Part shown: positions 25,973-35,200 of the stretch, piece by piece
Layout of the letters: the number at the start of each line of letters is the position of its first letter
Numbering within the stretch: the first letter of the stretch is position 1
From: JBAXTE01 sp964653595
GTDB lineage: Bacteria > Bacteroidota > Bacteroidia > Bacteroidales > WCHB1-69
NCBI GenBank assembly: GCA_964653595.1
Contig: CAZZHH010000020.1
Location: forward strand, 1-59,502
Direction of reading: 5' to 3'
Length of the DNA: 59,502 nucleotides
Position numbers and translations under genes: made by a program
The notes under the pieces: generated by a model
Database searches by the model: none
What the model was told of the DNA's origin: nothing
What the model saw: only the letters and a program-made list of their open reading frames with translations

Positions 25973-26260
25973 TTAATCTATCGCTTTCAATATTTCAACA
26001 CGGTTTTGAATAGCCGCTTTGTGTTGCTCCTCGCTCATTTCCGGATCACGGGTTTCGAAGTAGATGTTGCAAGGAAGGTCGCTGCATTTGCCACAGTGTG
26101 GAAGTTGTTTTTCATCGACACAGCAGTGGTACATCGGGCAGGTGTCCAGGCCCATGTATTGTGACCAGAAAACTTTGCCTTTGATATTGTTACAACCTTG
26201 GCAGTTAGTGCCGAACTCTTTGCACTCGGTACAATCGATACCGCAAATGGTTTGATGCAT
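25973..26260 (-). CDS. DUF3795 family Cys-rich protein
   Basis: 95-residue cytoplasmic protein with ten cysteines in paired motifs: CGIDCTEC, CQGC, CPMYHCC, CGKCSDLPC. This fits DUF3795, presumed to bind zinc or an Fe-S cluster. The family's function is unknown. It starts at ATG 26260 and is complete. It is the outermost gene of the GC-richer block. No partner gene is obvious. Confidence 0.85.
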   Translation of the reverse strand: MHQTICGIDCTECKEFGTNCQGCNNIKGKVFWSQYMGLDTCPMYHCCVDEKQLPHCGKCSDLPCNIYFETRDPEMSEEQHKAAIQNRVEILKAID

Positions 26261-26532
26261 GATTTTAAAATTAAATAAATAAATTTAAGATTCCCAACGC
26301 CAAATTTTCAAATAAAACAGATATCAACTAGTTGGTTATAATTTTGGCAACATTCAACCCAGAATCAGCGATACAATCGCTGAAACGATTAAATGTTTCT
26401 AAATCAAGTAGTTCGATTTTTTCAAATCTCCTATTGATTAATTTTGGTTCAATTTTGAGGAGTTAATGCGTTGTTTTTAATAAAAAATAGCAAAAAAGCA
26501 TGTTTTATCATTAGAATTATTGAAATTTATGT

Positions 26533-26540
26533 TATATTTG
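26533..26540 (+). promoter_or_regulatory. -7 element for the T9SS gene at 26564
   Basis: TATATTTG matches TAnnTTTG and lies 23 nt before the start codon. There is no convincing -33 box. The rest of the gap 26261-26563 is AT-rich and I see nothing else in it. Confidence 0.5.
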
Positions 26541-26563
26541 ACACATAAACAAAACCAAATAAT

Positions 26564-27409
26564 ATGAAAAAACTAAAAATGTCCATCTTTTTATTCTTTG
26601 CCATCGTTGCAATGAATGTTTATTCGCAAAGTTATGACTGTGCACATCTGGTCCAATCATGCATAAGTGCATCTCAAACAATACCGTTGGGCGTTTGTAG
26701 CGGAACAGCCGGCGATAGTGTCGCGTGTTTAATCACTACTCCAAATCCTGTATGGTTTTGTTTTCAGGTGAAGCAAGCGGGTAAAATAAATATTAAATTG
26801 TCCACTTCCCCAAACAGAGATATTGATTTTGCTTGTTGGGGTCCATTTGCCGCTGATACTATTACCGAGATTCAAAGTCTGGGATATTGCTCTCAATTAA
26901 ATATAGACACCTTGAGTGCAAATCATCCTTCATCTGTTGGTGCCAATCCAGCAGATTTGGGAGGTTATCCCATAGGAAATCTGATCGATTGTAGTTTTGA
27001 AGCTGGTAGTCAGGAGTATGTTCATATTCCAGATGCCCCAGTTGGACAATGGTATATTTTTCTTGTAACAAATTATTCGAATACAGCTACTGACTTAATG
27101 TTTGAAAGTGATTCATCTAGCATCGGGACATCCAATTGTGATTTCTGTGCTGCTGTTGATGACTTTTCTTCTCCAATAATGTCCATCTCTCCAAACCCAA
27201 CGTCTGATCTGTTGAACTGTGTTTTTGAAACAATTAGAAATCGAAAACTTTCCATTGTCGATTTGACAGGAAAAACCATAAAATCTTGGGAATCTAACCT
27301 TCAAAAGGAACTGATTGACGTCAAGGCACTTCCCAACGGAGTCTATTTTCTGAAAGTGGAGAAAGATAACCGCAGTTTCTCCCAGAAATTCATCATCAGG
27401 AAGGATTAA
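26564..27409 (+). CDS. T9SS-exported protein with type A sorting domain
   Basis: 281 residues. Signal peptide MKKLKMSIFLFFAIVAMNVYS; mature part with several Cys and a PPC-like beta domain: PVWFCFQVKQAGKI, NRDIDFACWGPF, and GQWYIFLVTNYS. The sorting domain starts at ISPNPTSDLLN and ends in LPNGVYFLKVEK and a FIIRKD tail. The combination of PPC-like and sorting domain suggests a small secreted binding protein. Function unknown. Confidence 0.82.
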   Translation: MKKLKMSIFLFFAIVAMNVYSQSYDCAHLVQSCISASQTIPLGVCSGTAGDSVACLITTPNPVWFCFQVKQAGKINIKLSTSPNRDIDFACWGPFAADTITEIQSLGYCSQLNIDTLSANHPSSVGANPADLGGYPIGNLIDCSFEAGSQEYVHIPDAPVGQWYIFLVTNYSNTATDLMFESDSSSIGTSNCDFCAAVDDFSSPIMSISPNPTSDLLNCVFETIRNRKLSIVDLTGKTIKSWESNLQKELIDVKALPNGVYFLKVEKDNRSFSQKFIIRKD

Positions 27410-27603
27410 CCCTTTTGTTCGCACAGTTTTCAATACTATTTTCCACAAATTCAATCGGCAAGATCGTAATCATGCTGATCTCTTCCACGAAAATCCCTTC
27501 GTTGAACAAAGAACTAGCGACAGAACCGCATAAACTATTAAACCAGGATAAATCAATTAGTTAGACTTTTTTAATCCCAAAAATCTAAACCAAATGAATC
27601 GAT

Positions 27604-27647
27604 TTTTGTCATAAAATTTGCACATCAAAGCAAATTTTATGACAAAA
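27604..27647. repeat. Perfect 18-bp inverted repeat in a 522-bp gap
   Basis: TTTTGTCATAAAATTTGC (27604-27621) and its exact reverse complement (27630-27647) surround an 8-nt loop. It lies in the gap 27410-27931 between converging T9SS genes. It may be a terminator without a clean T run, or a protein-binding palindrome. The same gap holds a second, weaker hairpin (TCATAGCCACG at 27667-27677 with CGTAGCTATGA at 27687-27697). It also holds a short open minus-strand frame without a start (about 27405-27575) that could be a gene remnant. Confidence 0.65.
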
Positions 27648-27931
27648 TAATTTATACTTTTCAGCTTCATAGCCACGTATTTCATGCGTAGCTATGAATA
27701 TTCGACACCTAAAGCTTCGTAATCTGATAAAAAATCGTGATTGTAATTAGTAAAACAACTGTCTCCTATTTTCCGCAATTGCAATTTAACTTTTACAAAT
27801 AAGGAGAATCTTTGTTGAATTTTAAAATATCCTATTGATTAATTTGGGTATAACACTTATTTTTTATTCAGAGTAAAAAGTATTAAAAAAGATTGGGTTA
27901 AAATACTCTTCTATTATTGTTTACAAAAATA

Positions 27932-29020
27932 TTAATTTACAACGATTTTTATCACCTTAATCGTCTCCTCCTTTTCGTTGATGATTTTGCAGAAATAAAT
28001 TCCTTTTGTGTTGTTTGGTATTTGAATCTCCATTGTGGATTGCACTACTTTATCGGAGTATACTTTTTGACCAAGAAGATCGAAGATTTCAAGATTGAAA
28101 TTATTTGAATTTGAAATCAAGGCAAATATGCCATTGTTTGGATTTGGATAGAGCGAAAAGGATGCTGATGCTAAATTCTCTGAAACACCAACACTACATG
28201 CATTTTGACAATAGGTTACTGTTGCATCAATAGAGCCTGTATTCAAATCCACAACGTTCCCTGTTTGATCACAAAAATCAATAGTACCAGAAATTGATCC
28301 TGTATTCATTGAATTATTATGAACACAAAATCCCCCAGAACCATCAATGTTTCCAGCATTTCTCCAATCGTGGTCAACAATTACGCTACCATTGTTTGTA
28401 AACAAATTTGGTGTCACTATTGAGTCTGTATTTAAAAAATTATTGCTTACATGAATAATTCCGGACAAAGAGTTTGTAAAACTTTTTGAATTCAAAATGT
28501 CTGTAACGTTTATGGATCCAGTATTATCAATAGTTGCAATATTTAAGAGATTTGTTGAGTTTACAGTACCAAGGTTTGTAAAACTTCCACCTGTGCTAAT
28601 CATAAACTGCGTGGCATTGATTATTCCATTATTTGTGTTGTTTAAAATAGTTTGATTTAATAAACTGTCGATTTGAAAAGTTCCAGAGTTGGTTATTGTG
28701 CCTCCAAATAGGGCAACTCTTGGAATATTTAGCGTTCCGTTTACAGTTAAGGTTCCTCCAGAGACGGCAAATGCTCTCATAGCGGAATTGCTATTTAATG
28801 ACCCCGCGTTATTGATGGTGATAGAGCCAGTTGAATATCCATAGTCTAAATCCAATGTCACAGAGTGATTGATGATTACAGTTGCACCTGGTGAAGGAGG
28901 TATGCCACCCCAAGTAGCAGGACTTGTCCAATTTCCGCTAGTGACAGAGGTTGTTTGGGAACTTAAATTGCCAATGCAAATTATTAGCAATAATGTAAAA
29001 ATGGTAAAATTTCGTTTCAT
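27932..29020 (-). CDS. T9SS-exported beta-helix-like protein
   Basis: 362 residues from the ATG at 29020, with signal peptide MKRNFTIFTLLLIICIGNLS. A GNWTSPATWGG segment and VIINHSVTLD, typical of a G8-like surface beta domain, lead into about ten short Asn/Thr/Gly repeats (TNSGTFQID, TNLGTVNST, DNTGSINVT) that suggest a right-handed beta-helix. The type A sorting domain begins at LYPNPNNGIF and ends KVIKIVVN. A TTG at 29047 is rejected as start because it lies within the -7 promoter element. Confidence 0.83.
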   Translation of the reverse strand: MKRNFTIFTLLLIICIGNLSSQTTSVTSGNWTSPATWGGIPPSPGATVIINHSVTLDLDYGYSTGSITINNAGSLNSNSAMRAFAVSGGTLTVNGTLNIPRVALFGGTITNSGTFQIDSLLNQTILNNTNNGIINATQFMISTGGSFTNLGTVNSTNLLNIATIDNTGSINVTDILNSKSFTNSLSGIIHVSNNFLNTDSIVTPNLFTNNGSVIVDHDWRNAGNIDGSGGFCVHNNSMNTGSISGTIDFCDQTGNVVDLNTGSIDATVTYCQNACSVGVSENLASASFSLYPNPNNGIFALISNSNNFNLEIFDLLGQKVYSDKVVQSTMEIQIPNNTKGIYFCKIINEKEETIKVIKIVVN

Positions 29021-29044
29021 AATTTTATTTTTTATAATTATTTT

Positions 29045-29075
29045 CAAAATTAGGAATAATATTTAGATTTACAAA
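29045..29075 (-). promoter_or_regulatory. Promoter of the beta-helix T9SS gene
   Basis: On the minus strand TTTG (29072-29075), a 19-nt spacer and TAATTTTG (29045-29052), a full match to the Bacteroidota consensus, 24 nt before the start codon. Confidence 0.75.
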
Positions 29076-29233
29076 AAAATTATGAAGAGGCATTTTTTTA
29101 ATTTCATCTTACAGAAGTATTAGAATAATTTTTCTGATAGAAAATCAAGCATATGAATAGTTATAATTTCCAAAATTGAAATTAAACATAGGAATTCAGC
29201 ATAGGGTTTTCAGGATACACATGATGAAGAAAT

Positions 29234-29269
29234 AAAAAAGTGGTACAGCTTCCCATACCACTTTTTTTT
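29234..29269 (-). terminator. Intrinsic terminator of valS
   Basis: GTGGTA and TACCAC pair around a 10-nt loop and are flanked by A and T runs. Reading on the minus strand it lies 17 nt after the valS stop. The T runs on both strands make it potentially bidirectional. Confidence 0.88.
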
Positions 29270-29285
29270 AATATTGTTTTTAGAA

Positions 29286-31910
29286 CTATTTCTTTAGTTC
29301 GTTCAATCGAAGTTGAAGTAATTCAATTTTAGACTCTGCGTCGGATTGTTTTTTCCGCTCTAGAGCCACAACTTGTTCGGGTGCACCTGAAACAAATTTT
29401 TCGTTGGAGAGTTTCCCTAATACAGATTTTAAAAAGCCATTCAAATAATTAATTTCATCTTCTACTTTTTTGATTTCAGCTTCTATGTCAATTAAATTAC
29501 CCAATCTAACGAAATATTCCACGCCATTTACAACAAAACCAACGGTATCTGAGGCTTTTTCTTTTGTATATTCGATGGTATCAAAATTACAAAGTTTGAT
29601 GATTAAAGAATTGAAAGTTTGATCCATAGTATTTGGATTGGCAATAATTTGCATGGAAAGTTTTTCTTTGTTTGCTATGTTTTTTTCTTGACGAACAGTT
29701 CTAACATTCATGATTACTTGAGAAGTAAGTTCAAAAGCTTCTAGAATTTTAGAATCGATTTTTTCAACTTCTGGCATCTTTGAAATCATGATACAATCTT
29801 TTTCGTCTCGTTCACGCAAAATATGCCAAATTTCTTCTGTAATAAATGGCATAAATGGGTGTGCAACTTGCATCAAACGTTCAAAAATAACAATAGTTTG
29901 TTCTAATGTTTTAGCGTCTATGGGTTTCTGATATGCAGGTTTGATGGCTTCTAAATACCATGAACAGAAATCGTCCCAAATCAATTTATAGACACTCATC
30001 AATGCATCTGAGAGACGGAATTTTTCAAAGTGTTCATGGATGGTTTCTAGTGTTTGATTGAATTTCGCTTCAAACCAAGCGATGGAGTTTGCAGCATAAT
30101 CGGGCTGAGGAATCTCATTGCTTACCTCCCAGCCTTTAACCAATCGTAATGCATTCCAAATTTTGTTGTTAAAGTTTCGTCCTTGCTCGCACATCGAGTC
30201 GTCGAAAAGCAAGTCGTTACCCGCTGGAGAACTTAATAGCATACCAACACGTACACCATCTGCTCCGTATAATTTCATCAAATCAATCGGATCGGGCGAA
30301 TTGCCTAGTGATTTGGACATTTTTCGACGTTGTTTGTCGCGAACGATTCCCGTTAAATAAACATCTTTGAACGGAATCTCTTTGTTGTATTCTAAACCAG
30401 CCATAATCATCCTTGCTACCCAGAAAAATAGAATTTCTGGCGCAGTAACAAGTGCTTTTGTGGGGTAATAATAGGCAATATCCTCATTCTTAGGATTACA
30501 TATTCCATCGAAAACAGAAATTGGCCATAACCATGATGAGAACCAAGTATCCAATACATCTTCGTCTTGATGCAATTGGTCGGCAGTGATATTTGGGTTT
30601 ATTATTTTTGCTTTTTCGAGCGCTTCTTCAGCGTTCATGGCTACCACAAACTCGTTGGAAGAGATATACCAAGCCGGAATCCGGTGTCCCCACCACAATT
30701 GACGCGAAATACACCAATCTTTGATGTTATTCATCCAATGCGCGTATGTATTCTTATATTTCTCTGGGTGAAATTTGATGGTGTCGTTCATCACTACTTC
30801 AAGAGCAGGTGCAGCCATGTCTTGCATTTTGCAGAACCATTGTAATGAAAGTTTAGGTTCAATTACACTGCCAGTACGTTCGCTTGTTCCAACTTTATTA
30901 ACGTACTCTTCGACTTTTACTAAATTGCCCGATTTTCCTAAATCAATTACAATTTCATCCCGAACATCAAAACGGTCTTTACCAATGTAAAGTTGTGCTT
31001 TTTCGTTCAATGTTCCATTATCGTTGAAGATATCAATACTTTCGAGTTTATATTTAATCCCAAGATTATAATCATTAATATCGTGAGCGGGAGTAATTTT
31101 TAATGCTCCTGTTCCAAATTCACGATCTACATATTCGTCAAAAATAATCGGAACACTACGGTTAATCAAAGGAACCATTACCCTTTTGCCTTTCAAATGT
31201 GCAAATCTCACATCTTCAGGGTGAACACAAACAGCGGTGTCGCCAAGGATGGTCTCTGGACGAGTGGTAGCAATAGTTAGCCACTCCTCAGTACCTTCAA
31301 TTTTATATCTTAGATAATAGAGTTTTGATTGTACCTCTTTATAGATAACTTCTTCATCTGAAAGGGCAGTGAGTGCACTTGGATCCCAGTTCACCATTCT
31401 AACTCCTCGATAAATCAACCCTTTGTTAAATAAATCAACAAAAACTTGAATTACTGAATCAGACAAAGTTTGATCCATGGTAAAAGAAGTTCTATCCCAA
31501 TCGCATGAAGCACCAAGTTTTTTAAGTTGCTCTAAGATAATTCCACCATGTTTCTCTTTCCATTCCCATGCATGTTTTAAAAACTGTTCGCGTGTTAAAG
31601 TAGATTTTTCTATACCTTCTTCTTTCAATTTAGCAACCACCTTTGCTTCTGTAGCAATAGAGGCATGATCGGTACCAGGAACCCAACAAGCATTATACCC
31701 TTGCATTCTTGCACGTCTAATTAACACATCCTGAATCGTATTATTTAACATATGACCCATATGCAATACACCCGTAACGTTAGGTGGAGGAATAACTATT
31801 GTATAAGGCTCTCTATGATCGGGAGTAGATTTAAAAAATTTGTTACTCATCCATACCGAATACCATCTATCCTCTGTTTGCAAAGGTTCGTACTTTGAAG
31901 CTATTTCCAT
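29286..31910 (-). CDS. valS: Valyl-tRNA synthetase
   Basis: 874 residues, the normal length. Class I aminoacyl-tRNA synthetase that charges tRNA-Val. PPPNVTGVLHMGHM holds the HIGH-type motif (H50-M51-G52-H53), and KMSKS is near residue 530 (RRKMSKSLGNSPDP). The editing domain has TTRPETILGDTAV. GTDHAS, WCISRQLWWGHRIP and the C-terminal coiled coil (IEAEIKKVEDEINYLNGFL) are also present. It is a single-gene unit with its own -7 element and terminator. Confidence 0.97.
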   Translation of the reverse strand: MEIASKYEPLQTEDRWYSVWMSNKFFKSTPDHREPYTIVIPPPNVTGVLHMGHMLNNTIQDVLIRRARMQGYNACWVPGTDHASIATEAKVVAKLKEEGIEKSTLTREQFLKHAWEWKEKHGGIILEQLKKLGASCDWDRTSFTMDQTLSDSVIQVFVDLFNKGLIYRGVRMVNWDPSALTALSDEEVIYKEVQSKLYYLRYKIEGTEEWLTIATTRPETILGDTAVCVHPEDVRFAHLKGKRVMVPLINRSVPIIFDEYVDREFGTGALKITPAHDINDYNLGIKYKLESIDIFNDNGTLNEKAQLYIGKDRFDVRDEIVIDLGKSGNLVKVEEYVNKVGTSERTGSVIEPKLSLQWFCKMQDMAAPALEVVMNDTIKFHPEKYKNTYAHWMNNIKDWCISRQLWWGHRIPAWYISSNEFVVAMNAEEALEKAKIINPNITADQLHQDEDVLDTWFSSWLWPISVFDGICNPKNEDIAYYYPTKALVTAPEILFFWVARMIMAGLEYNKEIPFKDVYLTGIVRDKQRRKMSKSLGNSPDPIDLMKLYGADGVRVGMLLSSPAGNDLLFDDSMCEQGRNFNNKIWNALRLVKGWEVSNEIPQPDYAANSIAWFEAKFNQTLETIHEHFEKFRLSDALMSVYKLIWDDFCSWYLEAIKPAYQKPIDAKTLEQTIVIFERLMQVAHPFMPFITEEIWHILRERDEKDCIMISKMPEVEKIDSKILEAFELTSQVIMNVRTVRQEKNIANKEKLSMQIIANPNTMDQTFNSLIIKLCNFDTIEYTKEKASDTVGFVVNGVEYFVRLGNLIDIEAEIKKVEDEINYLNGFLKSVLGKLSNEKFVSGAPEQVVALERKKQSDAESKIELLQLRLNELKK

Positions 31911-31941
31911 TGTTAATATGTTACTTTTTTTATTTATGTGA

Positions 31942-31949
31942 CAAAGTTA
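31942..31949 (-). promoter_or_regulatory. -7 element of valS
   Basis: TAACTTTG on the minus strand matches TAnnTTTG, about 30 nt before the valS ATG. No clear -33 box. I saw no T-box-like leader. Confidence 0.5.
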
Positions 31950-32117
31950 ATAAAAAAAAACATTAGTCTAAGAATAGGCAACCTTTTGGGCACAAAATTG
32001 GTCTAAAAATTGACTTAAAAAAAAATTATTCACTTTGCAAATTTGTTATTAAACTTATAAATTCACTCTCTTTAACTCTAATTTCGAGATTATTCATCTA
32101 TAAAAGTAAGGATTAAT

Positions 32118-32160
32118 TTTACCAAATTTATGACAATTAACGACCTCTTAATTTGGTAAA
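32118..32160. promoter_or_regulatory. 11-bp inverted repeat upstream of the PKD gene
   Basis: TTTACCAAATT (32118-32128) and AATTTGGTAAA (32150-32160) are exact complements around a 21-nt loop. They lie upstream of the -7 element (32207-32214), where an operator could act. Could also be chance in AT-rich DNA. Confidence 0.35.
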
Positions 32161-32206
32161 TAGTGATAAAAAATTACAAAAAGCTCAAAAATTAACATAA
32201 AACATG

Positions 32207-32214
32207 TATTTTTG
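32207..32214 (+). promoter_or_regulatory. -7 element of the PKD gene
   Basis: TATTTTTG matches TAnnTTTG. The in-frame TTG at 32212 is part of this element, so translation must start further down, at ATG 32254. The -33 box is unclear. Confidence 0.5.
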
Positions 32215-32253
32215 ACAATCTTTTGGACTACAAACGAAGCTAAATTTATTCAT

Positions 32254-35200
32254 ATGATAGATTTTCTAAAAACGACACTCATCCTAACACTCATTTCTAT
32301 AAATTCTATTTTTGCACAAGCCCCCATTGCCAATTTTAATCAAAATACGACCACCGGTTGTGGAATGCTGATTGTATCATTTCAAGACATTTCAACCAAC
32401 AATCCTACAAGCTGGAATTGGAGCTTTGGAGATGGTATTACATCTACATTGCGAAACCCAACCCATGCATACACTGCTCCTGGAGTATACACAGTAACTT
32501 TAACTGCAACCAACGGAAGTGGCTCTAATACAAAAATTAAAAGCAATTTAATCACTGTTTTTGCATTACCTTCGGTTACCTTTACGGCCACTTCTGATAC
32601 CGTTGGGTGCCAACCTTTTCAAACAAATTTTACCTCACAAGCTACAGGGCCAGCCGCTATCATCCAATACACTTGGGATTATGGTGACGGGCAGTCTTCT
32701 AGCTTAGCTACTGGAAATCATGTATATGTAACCCCTGGGTTATTTACGGTAACTCTAACTATTAGAGACGCAAACCAATGTACTGGCAGCAAAACTAAAA
32801 TAAATCATATAAGAGTAAAGCCCAAGCCAACAGCTATGTTTAATGGAACACCCACCTTTTCTTGCACACCCCCATTAACGACAAACTTCAATAATTTATC
32901 TTCTGGAAATGGGCTCACATATTCATGGAATTTTGGAGATGGCTCATCAATATCTACACTTCAAAACCCATCTCATGAGTACACCAACACTGGACTTTTT
33001 TCACCCACCTTGGTCATTACCAACGATGTTGGGTGTAAAGATTCAATTACCTATACCAACTACATAGATTTAAGTGGGTTTAACTCTGGATTTTCAGCAT
33101 CTTCAACATCTGGATGCACCCCTTTTCAGCCAACTCTTACTGGAAATTCGGGACCTAATACAACCTATGTGTGGGATTTTGGCGATGGTACCAATGGCAC
33201 TGGAGAGATAACCTCTCATGGGTTTACAACACCTGGCAATTATACTATTACCATGATTGCAACAAATATAAATGGATGTTCAGACACAACCACAATTAGT
33301 AATTATATAAACGTATTACCTGGACCAACCATCAATTTTTTAGCAAACGACACCATTGCCTGTAACTATCCATTTACTGTTAACTTTACTAACAACACAC
33401 CAAATACACAATCTGTTTACTGGGATTTTGGAGACGGAACTACATCCACATCATTAAATCCGACTCATACTTATAATCAAAGTGGAGCCTATTCTGTTTC
33501 ATTGACTGTGACAGACAATTCGGGCTGTGTAAACACATTCACAAAGCCTAACTACATAAACATCACATTACCAATAGCTAATATAGAAGCAGATGTAAAA
33601 AAAGGGTGTGTTCCACTTACCGTAAATTTCATCGATAATAGTAATATTAGTCCACCAGCTACCAGTTGGCTTTGGAATTTTGGAGATGGGCAAACTTCTA
33701 CTGGACAAAACCCTACTCATATCTATTCAGACACAGGCCATTTTAATGTTACGTTGATTATCGTAAATTCAGAAGGGTGTTCAGACACCATCTTAATGCC
33801 AAATTATATTAAAACAGGAGTAAAACCAACCGCAAATTTTGTTGGAGATTCCCTTTTTGGGTGTCATCCTCTGAAAACACAATTCACAGATTTATCAACT
33901 GGTTATGGAAACGAGTGGCATTGGTATTTTGTAGATGATGGAGAATCAACCGAACAAAACCCAATGCACACCTTTCAAGACACTGCTTTTGTAGATGTCG
34001 CCTTGGTGGTAAGTCACAATGGATGCAAAGACTCACTCATGCGTGAGAATTATGTTTATATCAGATATCCTAAACCTAACTTTACAGCAGCAAATCCCAT
34101 CTCGTGTAGCGCTCCCCATGCGGTGATATTCAACAACACATCGCAAGGTGCCACCGATTATTATTGGCAATTTGGGGATGGCACCACATCTACAGCCGCT
34201 AACCCATCGCATACATACACAAATCCTGGGTCATATTCTGTAGAATTAAGAGTATACAACGACACCAATATGTGTGCTGACTCAACAAAACAAACTTTTT
34301 TGATTAAAATTTCAAATTTACAAGCTTCCTTCAATTTCACTCCACCGGTTATTTGTCAGTTCGATACAGTATATTTTTACGATAGCTCCATTTCCAATTT
34401 TCCCATCAGTCAATGGAAATGGTATTTTGGAGATGGAATAGCTGATTTTACTAGTGGAGACACTACCTCTCACATGTACGTTGATCCTGGCATTTTAAAT
34501 CTTCGACTCACGGTAATTGACTCCTTAGGATGTACTAAAAATTCGATACTGAATAATGCTTTAACTGTTAACTCATTACCTTCGCCTCGCTTCTCAGCAT
34601 CACAGACTCGTGGTTGTCCTCCATTAAACACACAATTTACCGACCTTTCATTCAACCAGCAACCATCTACCATGGCTGCATGGTTTTGGGATTTTGGGGA
34701 TGGAAGCACAAGCACATTACAAAACCCATCTCACACTTACACAAATACGGGTAATTATAGTGTAACCCTTACGGTTACGGACGCTAGAGGATGTGATAGC
34801 ACATATATGATAGAGAATTACATTCAGCTCTCCTACCCTATTGCTAGCTACACTTCAGACACCATTGTATGTAGTGGAGACCCACTCTGTTTTACCAATT
34901 CATCTTCCGGCACCAACATCTCGTACGTCTGGGACTACGGGGATGGTTCGCCCACCTCAACCCTTTCAGATGTAACCCACAATTTCAACACCGATACCAC
35001 AACAACATTTCCAGTGGTACTTACAGTCACGGACGAGTATGGATGTCAAAAAACCCACACTCAAAACATACTAGTCTCTAAGCCTGTAGCTAATTTTATT
35101 GCACTTTCTCAAACAGCGGATTGTCCTCCTTTTAATGCTCAGTTTACCGATATCTCGGATTTAGACATTATAAGTTGGCAATGGAATTTTGGGGATACCA

